Notes under the pieces: generated by a model
Databases searched by the model: none
Told to the model about the DNA's origin: nothing
Seen by the model: the letters and a program-made list of their open reading frames with translations, nothing else
Part shown: piece by piece, positions 8,698 to 17,123 of the stretch
Position numbering within the stretch: position 1 is the first letter of the stretch
How the letters are laid out: every line of letters starts with the position of its first letter
Position numbers and translations under genes: made by a program
DNA from: Streptomyces anulatus
GTDB taxonomy: Bacteria > Actinomycetota > Actinomycetes > Streptomycetales > Streptomycetaceae
Direction: 5' to 3'
Assembly: GCF_014650675.1 (NCBI RefSeq)
Contig: NZ_BMVK01000010.1
Location: 62,001-126,000 of the forward strand
Length of the DNA stretch: 64,000 bases

Positions 8698-9933
8698 TCA
8701 GGTGACGGTGGGGCGTTGCCGGAATTCGGGGCTGTGGTGCTCGCCGTCGGTCACGACGGCGAGCAGCGCGCGGACGGCGTGCAGGACGTCCGCGTGGGTG
8801 ACGTAGAGGGCGTTGAATCCGAACCGGAGCAGGTCCGGGGCACGCATGTCGCCGATCACACCGCGGGCGGTGAGCGCGGCCACCAGCGGGTACGCCTCCG
8901 GGTGGCGCAGGGCGACCTGGCTGCCGCGGCGGGCCGGGTCGCGCGGGGTGGCCATGGTGAAGCCGAGGCCGTCGAGGAGTTCGTCGGCGCACTCCTGGAA
9001 GAACCCGGTCAGGGAGAGGTTCTTCTCCCGTACGGCCGTCATATCCACACCGTCGAAGGCCGTCAGCGCGGCTTCGAGGGCGAGGAGCGACAGCAGCGGC
9101 GGAGTGCTGATCCGGGCCCGGCTGATGTGTGCCCCTGGGGTGTACGTACCCGCCATGGCGAACGGCTCCGCGTGTCCGTGCCAGCCGGTGAGGGGGTGGT
9201 CGAAGTCCGACTGGTGCCGCTGGGCGACATAGGCGAACGCGGGCGCCCCGGGGCCGCCGGAGAGGTACTTGTAGCCGCAACCGACCGCGAAGTCCGCCTC
9301 GATGAAGTCGAGTTCGACAGGGAGGGCGCCCGCCGCGTGGCACAGGTCCCAGTGCATCAGGGCACCGGCGGCGTGCGCGGCGGCGGTGAGCGCGGCCATG
9401 TCGTACAGCTCGCCGGTGCGGTAGTCCACCGGGGCGTAGGCGGCCACGGCGACGTTCCCGGCTTCGGCGGCCAGCACCGCGGCAGCCTCGCGGGCCGGCA
9501 CCCGGCGGACGTCGAGCCCGAGGAGTCGGCCCACCGAGTCGGCGATGTACTGGTCGGTGGGGAAGTGGTCGGGATCGGTCAGCAGCAGTCGGCGTCCGGG
9601 GCGCATCCGGGCAGCGGCCAGCAGGGTGTTGAAGAGCTGGACACTGGTGGAGTCCCCGACGACCGTCTGCCCGGACGCCGCGCCGATCAGTCGGCCGAGT
9701 GTGTCGCCGGTCCGGATCGGCGCCTCCCACCAGCCGTTGCCGTTCCAGGAACGGATCAGGTCGGTGCCCCACTGACGGTGCACGGCTTCCTCGACGACTG
9801 CCGGGACGGCGGCGGGAAGTGCGCCCAGGGAGTTGCCGTCGAGGTAGACGACGCCTTCGGGGAGGAGGAAGCGTGCGCGGACGTGGGCGAGGGGGTCGGT
9901 GGCGTCGAGTGCGGTGGCGCGTTCGGTCAGCAT
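8698..9933 (-). CDS. kynU: Kynureninase
   Basis: A 411-residue PLP enzyme that cleaves kynurenine or 3-hydroxykynurenine to anthranilate or 3-hydroxyanthranilate plus alanine. The family marks are YLDGNSLGALP near residue 28, the PLP-binding HWDLCHAAGALPVEL region, and the catalytic lysine in GCGYKYLSGGPGAP. Length is normal. The ATG has GGAGA upstream and overlaps the end of the preceding aldolase gene by 7 bp, so translation is coupled. Placed with a 3-hydroxyanthranilate dioxygenase, its physiological substrate should be 3-hydroxykynurenine, yet no kynurenine 3-monooxygenase, tryptophan dioxygenase or formamidase gene lies nearby. Confidence 0.93.
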   Translation of the reverse strand: MLTERATALDATDPLAHVRARFLLPEGVVYLDGNSLGALPAAVPAVVEEAVHRQWGTDLIRSWNGNGWWEAPIRTGDTLGRLIGAASGQTVVGDSTSVQLFNTLLAAARMRPGRRLLLTDPDHFPTDQYIADSVGRLLGLDVRRVPAREAAAVLAAEAGNVAVAAYAPVDYRTGELYDMAALTAAAHAAGALMHWDLCHAAGALPVELDFIEADFAVGCGYKYLSGGPGAPAFAYVAQRHQSDFDHPLTGWHGHAEPFAMAGTYTPGAHISRARISTPPLLSLLALEAALTAFDGVDMTAVREKNLSLTGFFQECADELLDGLGFTMATPRDPARRGSQVALRHPEAYPLVAALTARGVIGDMRAPDLLRFGFNALYVTHADVLHAVRALLAVVTDGEHHSPEFRQRPTVT

Positions 9934-10991
9934 GGAGTGTCTCCGTCGTCGTGTGAGGGGGCGCGCCCGGGGGCAGGGGCGGCTTCGCGGTCCCTGGCGA
10001 GATCGAGCGCGATGTCCGTGAGCAGGTCCTCCTGCCCGCCGACCAGCCGCCGCCGTCCGGCCTCGACCAGCAGGTCGCGGGTGTCGAGCCGGTGGCGGAG
10101 GGCCGTGTTCTCGGCGTGCCGCAGGAAGCTGGAGTACACCCCGGCGTACCCGAGAGTGAGGGTCTCGCGGTCGACCCGCACGGGCCGGTCCTGGGTCGGT
10201 CGTACGAGTTCTTCGGCGGCGTCCATGAGCGGGAACAGCGCGCAGCCGTGTTCCCAACCCATGAGATCGAACACCGCCACCGTCGGCTCCAAAGGCGCGT
10301 TGCCGGCGCCGGCGCCCTGCCCGGCGAGGGAGGCGTCGACGCGGTACGCCCCCGCTTCCACCGCCACGATGCTGTTGGCCACGCCCAGGCCGAGGTTGTG
10401 GTGGGCGTGGATGCCGATCTCGGTGGCCGGGTCGAGGGCGTCGCGGTAGGCGAGGACCCGGTCCCGTACGCCGTCCATGGTCAACCGGCCGCCGGAGTCG
10501 GTGACGTAGACGCAGTGTGCGCCGTACGACTCCATGAGGCGGGCCTGTGCGGCCAGTTCGGCGGGCGGGGCCAGGTGGGACATCATCAGGAAGCCCGACA
10601 CGTCCATGCCCAGTTCGCGGGCCAGGCCGATGTGCTGGGCGGAGATGTCCGCCTCGGTGCAGTGGGTGGCGACGCGCACGGAGGTGACGCCGAGGGAGTG
10701 GGCACGGCGCAGATCGTCGGCGGTGCCGATGCCGGGCAGCAGCAGGGTGGTGAGCCTGGCGCGGTCGAGCACGTCGGCCGCGGCTTCCAGCCACTCCGCG
10801 TCGGTGTGTGCGCCGGGGCCGTAGGTGACGGACGAGCCGGACAGGCCGTCGCCGTGGGCGACTTCGATGGCGTCGACACCGGCTGCTTCGAGGGCGGCGG
10901 CGATCGTCCGGACCTGTTCGAGGGTGTAGCGGTGCGACACGGCGTGCATGCCATCCCGCAGGGTGACGTCCTGGACGTAGACCTTGGTCAT
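9927..10991 (-). CDS. 4-hydroxy-2-oxovalerate aldolase
   Basis: A 354-residue DmpG/MhpE/HsaF-type class II aldolase of the HMGL-like family. It starts VYVQDVTLRDGMHAVSHRY, which supplies the catalytic Arg-Asp and the metal-binding Asp. Metal-ligand histidines follow in EIGIHAHHNLGLGVANS. It splits 4-hydroxy-2-oxopentanoate to pyruvate and acetaldehyde and normally forms a channelled complex with the acylating acetaldehyde dehydrogenase, whose gene overlaps it by 4 bp upstream (ATGA). It completes the lower meta-cleavage pathway of this operon. Confidence 0.93.
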   Translation of the reverse strand: MTKVYVQDVTLRDGMHAVSHRYTLEQVRTIAAALEAAGVDAIEVAHGDGLSGSSVTYGPGAHTDAEWLEAAADVLDRARLTTLLLPGIGTADDLRRAHSLGVTSVRVATHCTEADISAQHIGLARELGMDVSGFLMMSHLAPPAELAAQARLMESYGAHCVYVTDSGGRLTMDGVRDRVLAYRDALDPATEIGIHAHHNLGLGVANSIVAVEAGAYRVDASLAGQGAGAGNAPLEPTVAVFDLMGWEHGCALFPLMDAAEELVRPTQDRPVRVDRETLTLGYAGVYSSFLRHAENTALRHRLDTRDLLVEAGRRRLVGGQEDLLTDIALDLARDREAAPAPGRAPSHDDGDTPC

Positions 10992-11902
10992 CGGGCCCGG
11001 TTCCGTTCGGCCAGGCGCTCGGCGGTGCGCAGCGCGGCGGAGGTCATGATGTCGAGGTTCCCGGCGTAGGCCGGGAGGTGGTGGGCGGCGCCCTCGACCT
11101 CCAGGTAGACGGAGACGAGGAGCCGCCCGCCGAGCCCGAGTGCCGTCAGTGGATCGTCGGACGCCAGGACGCGGAACTGCGGCTCCTGCTTGAGCCGGTA
11201 GCCGGGCACGTATGCGGCGACGGAGTCGACTATCGCGTGAATGGAGGCGGCCACCCGCTGCGGGTCGCAGTCGTCGACGACGCAGTGGACGGTGTCGCGC
11301 ATCAACAGCGGTGGTTCGGCGGGGTTGAGCACGATGATCGCCTTGCCACGGGTCGCGCCGCCCACCTGTTCGAGGGCGCGGGAGGTGGTCTCGGTGAACT
11401 CGTCGATGTTGGCGCGGGTGCCCGGGCCGGCCGACCGGGAGGAGATCGAGGCGACGATCTCCGCGTAGTGGACCGGTGCCACCGCCGATACGGCGGCAAC
11501 GATGGGAACGGTGGCCTGGCCGCCGCAGGTGACCATGTTGACGTTGGGTGCGTCGAGGTGCTCGTCGAGGTTGACGGACGGTACGACGTACGGGCCGATC
11601 GCCGCGGGGGTCAGGTCGACGATCGTCTTGCCGTACGGCGCGAGGGCCGCGGCGTTGCGGTGGTGGGCGGCGGCGGACGTGGCGTCGAAGATCACGTCGA
11701 TCTCGTCGAATCCGTCGAGGGCCAGGAGCCCGGCCACTCCGTCCGCGCTGGTGGGCACGGAGAGGCGGCGGGCCCGTGCGAGCCCTTCCGACTCCGGGTC
11801 GATGCCGATCATCGCGGCGGCGGTGACGTTCCCCGACCCTCTGATGATCTTGATGAGGAGATCGGTGCCGATGTTGCCCGATCCGATCACGGCTGCCTTC
11901 AT
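10988..11902 (-). CDS. Acetaldehyde dehydrogenase (acylating)
   Basis: A 304-residue DmpF/MhpF/HsaG homologue that converts acetaldehyde, NAD+ and CoA to acetyl-CoA. The NAD-binding motif VIGSGNIGTDLL is at the N-terminus and the catalytic cysteine is in VNMVTCGGQATVPIV near residue 130. Length is standard. It overlaps the ACMS decarboxylase gene upstream and the aldolase gene downstream by 4 bp each, as expected for partners of one bifunctional complex. Confidence 0.93.
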   Translation of the reverse strand: MKAAVIGSGNIGTDLLIKIIRGSGNVTAAAMIGIDPESEGLARARRLSVPTSADGVAGLLALDGFDEIDVIFDATSAAAHHRNAAALAPYGKTIVDLTPAAIGPYVVPSVNLDEHLDAPNVNMVTCGGQATVPIVAAVSAVAPVHYAEIVASISSRSAGPGTRANIDEFTETTSRALEQVGGATRGKAIIVLNPAEPPLLMRDTVHCVVDDCDPQRVAASIHAIVDSVAAYVPGYRLKQEPQFRVLASDDPLTALGLGGRLLVSVYLEVEGAAHHLPAYAGNLDIMTSAALRTAERLAERNRAR

Positions 11903-12921
11903 CGGACGGCCTCCTTCGCCAGCGGTGCCAGACCGAAGAAGCGGATGGCGTTGCCGCCGAGGACGGCGGTCCGCTCCGCCGGGGAGAGTTCGCTCTCCCG
12001 CACGAGCCGGCCGATCTCCTCCTCACCGAGCGGGAAGGGGTGGTCGGATCCGAGCAGCACCTGCTCCACTCCCATCACGTCCACGAGGAGCCGTAGCGCG
12101 CCGAGGTCGAAGACGGCCGAGTCCACGGAGAAGCGGTCGGTGTAGGACGAGGGCGGGTGCGGACTGTCGGCGCGTACGAGGTCCCGGCGGCGCCAGGCGT
12201 TGTCGGCCCGTCCCAGGAGGTACGGGAAGCTGCCGCCGCCGTGGGCGAACATCAGCCGGAGCGAGGCCGGGAGGCGCTCGAAGGCGCCGGACAGGATCAG
12301 CGAAAGGATGGTCAGATGGGTCTCGCCGGCCATGCCCGCGAGCCAGGCCAGCATGTACCGGGAGAACCTCGGCCCGGACGGCAGGTCCCAGGGGTGGACC
12401 AGGACGGCCGCGTCCTCTTCGGCGCAGTGGGCGAGAAACTCGACCAGCGCGCCGTGGTCGAGGTCGTGATCGCCGAGGTGGTTGCCGATGTGGACGCCGC
12501 GGAAGCCCTGTCCCATGGCGTCGCTGACCATCGCACAGGCGGCTTCGGTGTCCTGGAGGGGCACCTGGCAGAGCGGGGCCAGCCGGTCCGGGGCGTGCGC
12601 GGCGTATCGCAGCAGATGCGCGTTGACCGTCCGGCACCACTCGACGGCGCGCTCGGGTTCGAGGTCGTAGCCGAACAACATGGGGGTACTGGACAGCACC
12701 TGGACGTCCACGCCGAGCCGGTCCAGGTCGGCGACGCGCTCCGCCGGGTCCCACAGGGTGCGGCTCACCGGCCGGTACTCGGTGGAACCGGCCATCATCA
12801 TGCCGGTGCCCGGTCCGTCCGTGGTGCGCAGCCAGGGGCCGTCGTCGGAGCCGGTGAGCAGCCGGGATTCGGCGCGCCCTATCTCCGGGAAGACGTGGGC
12901 GTGCACGTCGACGACGGTCAC
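11899..12921 (-). CDS. 2-amino-3-carboxymuconate-6-semialdehyde decarboxylase (ACMSD)
   Basis: A 340-residue amidohydrolase-superfamily decarboxylase. The metal site is visible as VDVHAHVFPE (HxH near residue 7), a later histidine in VLVHPWDLPSG, HGGGSFPYLLGR, and the aspartate in LLGSDHPFP. It decarboxylates ACMS, the ring-opened product of 3-hydroxyanthranilate dioxygenase, to 2-aminomuconate semialdehyde and so diverts flux from quinolinate/NAD to catabolism. The GTG at 12921 is chosen because it directly follows GAGGAGGCAGGAGC and gives the normal family length; a longer frame upstream overlaps the dioxygenase gene. Confidence 0.9.
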   Translation of the reverse strand: MTVVDVHAHVFPEIGRAESRLLTGSDDGPWLRTTDGPGTGMMMAGSTEYRPVSRTLWDPAERVADLDRLGVDVQVLSSTPMLFGYDLEPERAVEWCRTVNAHLLRYAAHAPDRLAPLCQVPLQDTEAACAMVSDAMGQGFRGVHIGNHLGDHDLDHGALVEFLAHCAEEDAAVLVHPWDLPSGPRFSRYMLAWLAGMAGETHLTILSLILSGAFERLPASLRLMFAHGGGSFPYLLGRADNAWRRRDLVRADSPHPPSSYTDRFSVDSAVFDLGALRLLVDVMGVEQVLLGSDHPFPLGEEEIGRLVRESELSPAERTAVLGGNAIRFFGLAPLAKEAVR

Positions 12922-13490
12922 GCTCCTGCCTCCTCGTCGCGGCGGGTGCGTGGACGCAGCCGTTCGGGCCAGTCCCGGCCGGGGTGCACGGCGGCGCAGT
13001 GGGGGCAGGTGCGTGCGGCCGTGTCGGCGTAGAAGGCGCCGAACACCGGAGGCAGGTCGTCGACGATCGAGGTGAGCTGGACCTCGCTGCGGTGCACCAA
13101 GTGATGGCACTCCATGCAGTACCACTCGAACGCGTCGAGGTGCCCTTGCGGTCGGGCGAACTCTACGACGAGACCGATGCTGTCCTCCTCCGGCCGCTGC
13201 GGGGAGTGGCGCAGGTGCACCGGTGCGAGGAACACGTCCCCCTCGCGGATGTGGATGTCGCGCGGCGGCTGTCCGTCCTCCTCCATGACGCGGAGCACCA
13301 TGTCGCCCTTGAGCTGGTAGAAGAACTCCTCGATGGGGTCGTCGTGGAAGTCGGTGCGCCGGTTGGGTCCGCCCACGACCGTCACCATCAGATCGGCGTC
13401 CTGCCAGATCTGGACATTGCCCACCGGTGGCTTGAGCAGGTGCCGGTTCTCCGCGATCCAGGACTGGAGGTTGAACGGTCTCATGGTCAT
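12918..13490 (-). CDS. 3-hydroxyanthranilate 3,4-dioxygenase
   Basis: A 190-residue cupin dioxygenase. Iron ligands are supplied by the His and Glu in RTDFHDDPIEEFFYQLKG (~residues 47-64) and the His in APVHLRHSPQRP. The C-terminal part has the CxxC pairs typical of bacterial HAAO (CMECHHLVH and CPHCAAVH), which form a structural rubredoxin-like iron site. It opens the ring of 3-hydroxyanthranilate to ACMS. 4-bp overlaps with both neighbours put it in the middle of a tightly coupled operon. Confidence 0.93.
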   Translation of the reverse strand: MTMRPFNLQSWIAENRHLLKPPVGNVQIWQDADLMVTVVGGPNRRTDFHDDPIEEFFYQLKGDMVLRVMEEDGQPPRDIHIREGDVFLAPVHLRHSPQRPEEDSIGLVVEFARPQGHLDAFEWYCMECHHLVHRSEVQLTSIVDDLPPVFGAFYADTAARTCPHCAAVHPGRDWPERLRPRTRRDEEAGA

Positions 13491-13924
13491 CGGTGCTGTT
13501 CCTCGCTCTGGTGGAGGTGGCCGCCCCGGGGGAGGTGGGCCACGCCGCTGATCTCGATCAGGAGGTGGGGATGGGGCAACTGGTGGACGGCGACGGTGGT
13601 GCGGGTCGGCCCGTGCTCGTCGAAGTACTCGGCGTAGACGTCGTTGTAGCCTCCGAAGTCGTTCATGCTGACGAGGTACGTGGTGACCGACACCAGGTCG
13701 TCGAGGCCGCCGCCGGCCGCGGCGAGCAACGCCGCGATGTTGTCGAGCACGGCCCGGGTCTGGGCCCGGACGTCGAGGTCGGTCACGCCCATCGGGTCGA
13801 CGTTCGCGCCGACGAAGGTGCCGTCGGGGCGCCGGGAGCTGGTGCCGGAGACGAAGACGAAGTCGCCCGCGCGCCTCAGGTGCGGGAAACGGCCGCGGGG
13901 CGGCGCGGCGCCGCGGACGATCAC
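13487..13924 (-). CDS. 2-aminomuconate deaminase (RidA/YjgF family)
   Basis: A 145-residue RidA-fold protein: DFVFVSGTSSRRPDGTF, the helix RAQTRAVLDNIAALLAAAG, the segment VSVTTYLVSMNDFGGYNDVY and the C-terminal LLIEISGVAHLPRGG. In the 3-hydroxyanthranilate / 2-nitrobenzoate / 2-aminophenol meta pathways an enzyme of this family (NbaF, AmnD) deaminates 2-aminomuconate to 2-oxo-3-hexenedioate (4-oxalocrotonate). That assignment rests on the position between dioxygenase and decarboxylase genes. A generic imine deaminase is the alternative. GTG start overlaps the upstream stop (GTGA). Confidence 0.85.
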   Translation of the reverse strand: MIVRGAAPPRGRFPHLRRAGDFVFVSGTSSRRPDGTFVGANVDPMGVTDLDVRAQTRAVLDNIAALLAAAGGGLDDLVSVTTYLVSMNDFGGYNDVYAEYFDEHGPTRTTVAVHQLPHPHLLIEISGVAHLPRGGHLHQSEEQHR

Positions 13925-14694
13925 GCGTCCTCCTCGGTGATGGTCGGAGCGGTGGTGGCGGTGAACTGGACGGCACCGAGTCCTGTGACCGACGCCCGTA
14001 CGTGTGCACCGGGGGGCAGCGGTACGGCGGCGGTCGCCGCCCCGGCGAGGATCACGGTGCCCGCTTCCAGCGAACCGGCGAGCCGGGCCGCCGCCGCGAG
14101 GGCGCGCAGCGGATGTCCGAGGATCGCCGCGGTGGAACCGGTCTCCACCGGGCGGCCGTCGAGTTCCAGCAGGACACCCAGGTTTCCCAGTCCGCTCGCG
14201 GCACCCGGTTCTCCCCAGGCCCCCACGGCGTAGGCCGCAGCCGAGGTGTTGTCGGCGATTACCTCGGGCAGGGAGAACCGGAATCCGTCGTACCGGGAGT
14301 CGATGACCTCCAGCGCGGGCGCCACGGCCGCGACGGCCGCCAACGGATCGGCGCCCGGACGCAGGGTGCTCCCCAGGAGGAACGCCACTTCCGGCTCGAC
14401 CCGCGGATGGATCAGCCCCGAGATGTCGTACTGTCCCCCGTCGGGGATCTCCATCCGATCCGTCAGCCGTCCGTGGATCAGATCCGCAACGCCCATCTGC
14501 CGCATCTTGGCGAGGCTGGTGAAGCCGAGCTTGAAGCCGGTGAGCCGCTCACCGCGGTCCAGACACCGCACGATCAGGGCGTCCTGAACGGCGTACGCCT
14601 CGGCGGTGTCGGCCAGTCCGGTGGCACCGCCCGGCAGCGGACGCGCGTCCAATGCCGCACGGTCGAGGGACTCGGCCAGAGCCGTGATATTCAT
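13921..14694 (-). CDS. 2-oxo-3-hexenedioate (4-oxalocrotonate) decarboxylase
   Basis: A 257-residue member of the fumarylacetoacetate-hydrolase-like hydratase/decarboxylase family. It has the metal-binding PRVEPEVAFLL segment (E-x-E) at ~residues 95-105 and LEVIDSRYDGFRFSLPEVIADNTS. It is the decarboxylase paralogue (DmpH/NbaG-like) of the neighbouring hydratase; the two act as a complex so that the unstable 2-hydroxypenta-2,4-dienoate is channelled. The choice of decarboxylase for this gene and hydratase for the next is inferred from family resemblance; the reverse assignment cannot be excluded. 4-bp overlap with the gene upstream. Confidence 0.82.
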   Translation of the reverse strand: MNITALAESLDRAALDARPLPGGATGLADTAEAYAVQDALIVRCLDRGERLTGFKLGFTSLAKMRQMGVADLIHGRLTDRMEIPDGGQYDISGLIHPRVEPEVAFLLGSTLRPGADPLAAVAAVAPALEVIDSRYDGFRFSLPEVIADNTSAAAYAVGAWGEPGAASGLGNLGVLLELDGRPVETGSTAAILGHPLRALAAAARLAGSLEAGTVILAGAATAAVPLPPGAHVRASVTGLGAVQFTATTAPTITEEDA

Positions 14695-15536
14695 CGGACC
14701 GCCCCTTCCGTGTCGACGCGCCCGAAGGCCGCGCGCACCGATCCGAGCCCGTCGATCCGGGCCTCGAACACATCACCAGGCTCGACGACGGCCATGGGAC
14801 CGAGCGCGCCGGTGAGCACCGTGTCCCCGGCCCGCAGCGGACTGCCGAGCCGGACGAGTGTGTCCGCCAGCCAGATGGCCGCGTGCAGTGGGTTACCGAG
14901 GCAGGCGACACCCACACCGGTGGAGACGGGCTCGCCGCGGCGCTCCAACACCATGCCGGCGGACCGCAGATCGAGGTCCCGAAGGAGTACGGGCCGCGTG
15001 CCCAGCACGTACGCACCGCTGGAGGCGTTGTCGGCGACGGTGTCCACGGCGGAGATGTCCCAGTCGCGGATCCGGCTGCCGACCACCTCGACGGCGGGGA
15101 GCACGAAAGCGGTCGCGCGGATCACATCGGCCACCGTGTGCCGCTCCTGTACGAGGTCACTTTCGAGGACCAGGGCGACCTCGGCCTCTGCCCTGGGCTG
15201 GAGCACCGAGCCCCAGGGGATCTCGGCGCCGTCCGGTACGGCGGTGTCGTCGAGGAGGGCACCGAAGTCCGGTGTTTCGACGCCTAGTTGTCGCTGCACC
15301 GCGGTTGATGTGAGACCGATCTTCCAACCCGTGATGCGCCGGCCCAGGGCGAGGCGTCTTTCGGTCAGGAGGGACTGGACGGCGTAGGCGGTTTCCAGGT
15401 CACCGGGCGGCAGGAGGTCGCGGACCGGTGCACACGGAACGCCTGTGCGGTGCGCCTCGTCGAGCCGCTCGGCGGCCCCCGTCACCGGGTCGGGTGGGGT
15501 GCCCGTCCCTGGCACGGTGTTGTCCGTCGTACTCAC
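14691..15536 (-). CDS. 2-oxopent-4-enoate hydratase
   Basis: A 281-residue paralogue of the downstream decarboxylase, with the same fold signature (LQPRAEAEVALVLESD, AVEVVGSRIRDWDISAVDTVADNAS). It hydrates 2-oxopent-4-enoate to 4-hydroxy-2-oxovalerate (DmpE/MhpD type). The GTG at 15536 gives a 4-bp GTGA overlap with the dehydrogenase stop and agrees with the other junctions; an upstream in-frame GTG (15548) would add MREA only. It works with the decarboxylase, aldolase and acetaldehyde dehydrogenase to yield pyruvate and acetyl-CoA. Confidence 0.82.
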   Translation of the reverse strand: MSTTDNTVPGTGTPPDPVTGAAERLDEAHRTGVPCAPVRDLLPPGDLETAYAVQSLLTERRLALGRRITGWKIGLTSTAVQRQLGVETPDFGALLDDTAVPDGAEIPWGSVLQPRAEAEVALVLESDLVQERHTVADVIRATAFVLPAVEVVGSRIRDWDISAVDTVADNASSGAYVLGTRPVLLRDLDLRSAGMVLERRGEPVSTGVGVACLGNPLHAAIWLADTLVRLGSPLRAGDTVLTGALGPMAVVEPGDVFEARIDGLGSVRAAFGRVDTEGAVR

Positions 15537-16960
15537 AGCTTCACGCACACATTCATCGGTTCGGAGAAGAAGTCGAGGGAGTGGTCGCCGCCCTCACGGC
15601 CGATCCCGGAAGCCTTCACACCGCCGAAGGGCGTACGGAGGTCACGCAGGTTCCAGGTGTTGACCCAGGCTGTGCCGACCTCCAGGGCGGGGGCGACGCG
15701 GTGGGCGCGGCTCACGTCACCGGTCCACACCGTGGCGGCCAGTCCGTACGGGCCGGCGTTGGCGAGGGCCAATGCCTCGTCCTCGGTGTCGAACGGCGCG
15801 AGGTGTACGACCGGGCCGAAGATCTCGTCCCGTACCGCCGGGTGGTCCTCTGGTAGTCCGGCCAGCACGGTGGGTTCCACCCAGAAGCCGCCGTCCCGTT
15901 CGTCCCCGAAGCGCGGAACCCCGCCGCCCGCCAGGACGTCCCCGTCGGTGGCGGCCCTCTCCAGGTGGCCCAGGACCTTGTCCCGGTGGGCGGCGGAGAC
16001 CATTGGGCCGTAGCCGGAAAGTTCCTTCGCACCTGTGGCGAGCGCGGCGGCGAACGCGTCGAAGACGGGCCGTTGCACGTACAACCGCTCGGTGCACAGA
16101 CAGACCTGCCCGCTGTGGGTGAAGGCGGAGCGGAGGGTGCCGGCGACCGCCTGCTCAAGATCCGCGTCGTCGAAGACGAGTCCGGCGTTCTTGCCGCCCA
16201 GTTCGAAGGAGACCGGCGCCAATCGCTCCGCAGCCGCGCGCATGATCATCGATCCGGTGCGCGACTCGCCTGTGAAGGCGACGGCGTCCACCCCGGGGTG
16301 CTCGGTGAGCCACTGACCGGCCGCGTCCGCGCCCGGGCCGTGCACGAGGTTGAAGACTCCTGGCGGAACCTCCGCCTCGGCCAGCACCTCGGCCAGCAGA
16401 CAGGCTGTGCCGGGGGTGAGTTCGGACGGCTTGGCCACCACCGTGTTGCCGGTCGCGAGGGCGGGCGCGACCTTCCAGCTGAGCAGGAGCAGCGGCAGGT
16501 TCCACGGCGAGATCACCGCGACGACGCCGAGCGGCTTGTGGACGGTGTAGTTCAGCGCGCCGCGGCCGTCCGGGGTGGCGGTGTGCCAGGACCGTTCGCC
16601 GCGCCCGGCCAGGAGCTCCGCGTAGGAGCGAAAGTTGGCCACGGCCCGGGGGATGTCGACCGTCGAGGCCAACGCCCGCGGCTTGCCGGTGTCGGCGCAC
16701 TCGGCCGCGACGAACTCCTCGAAGCGCCGCTCGATCCCGTCGGCGATCCGGTGCAGCAACCGCGACCGCTCGGCCGGGCTCCATACCGCCCACGTCCCGC
16801 GCAGCGCCTCCCGGGCCGCACGAACCGCCCGGTCTACCACCTCCCGGGACGCCTGCGGTACCTCGCCGGCAACACGCCCGGTGACCGGATCGACGAGCGG
16901 GATCGGCGCGCCGGACGCGTCGAACCCGCCTCCTACGTAATGCCGTACGGGTGAACTCAC
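15533..16960 (-). CDS. 2-aminomuconate 6-semialdehyde dehydrogenase
   Basis: A 475-residue aldehyde dehydrogenase. It has the NAD pocket FTGESRTGSMIM, the general base in SFELGGKNAGLVFDD and the catalytic Cys in HSGQVCLCTERLYV. It is closest in context to NbaE/AmnC/DmpC-type 2-hydroxy- or 2-aminomuconate semialdehyde dehydrogenases, and as first gene of the operon it oxidises the ACMSD product. I chose GTG at 16960 because GGAGG sits 8 bases upstream (16969-16973); an ATG at 16978 would place this Shine-Dalgarno inside the coding region. Confidence 0.9.
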   Translation of the reverse strand: MSSPVRHYVGGGFDASGAPIPLVDPVTGRVAGEVPQASREVVDRAVRAAREALRGTWAVWSPAERSRLLHRIADGIERRFEEFVAAECADTGKPRALASTVDIPRAVANFRSYAELLAGRGERSWHTATPDGRGALNYTVHKPLGVVAVISPWNLPLLLLSWKVAPALATGNTVVAKPSELTPGTACLLAEVLAEAEVPPGVFNLVHGPGADAAGQWLTEHPGVDAVAFTGESRTGSMIMRAAAERLAPVSFELGGKNAGLVFDDADLEQAVAGTLRSAFTHSGQVCLCTERLYVQRPVFDAFAAALATGAKELSGYGPMVSAAHRDKVLGHLERAATDGDVLAGGGVPRFGDERDGGFWVEPTVLAGLPEDHPAVRDEIFGPVVHLAPFDTEDEALALANAGPYGLAATVWTGDVSRAHRVAPALEVGTAWVNTWNLRDLRTPFGGVKASGIGREGGDHSLDFFSEPMNVCVKL

Positions 16961-17123
16961 GCTGTGAACCTCCGTCATCCAGCCGGGGCATGTCCGAAAC
17001 TCGCCCTCGGGTGTGCCGGTATAGTGCACCCACCCAGCTATGCCGATCCAATGCCAATCGGCGCGTCAGCTATAACAATCCTGGTATGGAACAGCCCTCC
17101 GTACCCGGAAGGAGCCCGTCGCG
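16961..17123. promoter_or_regulatory. Divergent control region between catabolic operon and LysR gene
   Basis: This 163-bp region separates the LysR-type regulator (start 17124) from the operon it probably controls. It contains CCGAT (17043-17047) and ATCGG (17057-17061), an inverted repeat with a 9-base spacer of the size LysR dimers recognise. It also contains two copies of AGCTAT (17036-17041 and 17068-17073), 32 bp apart, about three helical turns on the same face. Which of these is the real regulator site is not decidable by eye. The LysR start has AAGGAG nine bases upstream. Confidence 0.5.

Noticed and set aside
5799..8705. A 968-codon plus-strand frame across the permease and LVIVD genes
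   Set aside because: Low-complexity V/G/D/R-rich shadow of two clear minus-strand genes.
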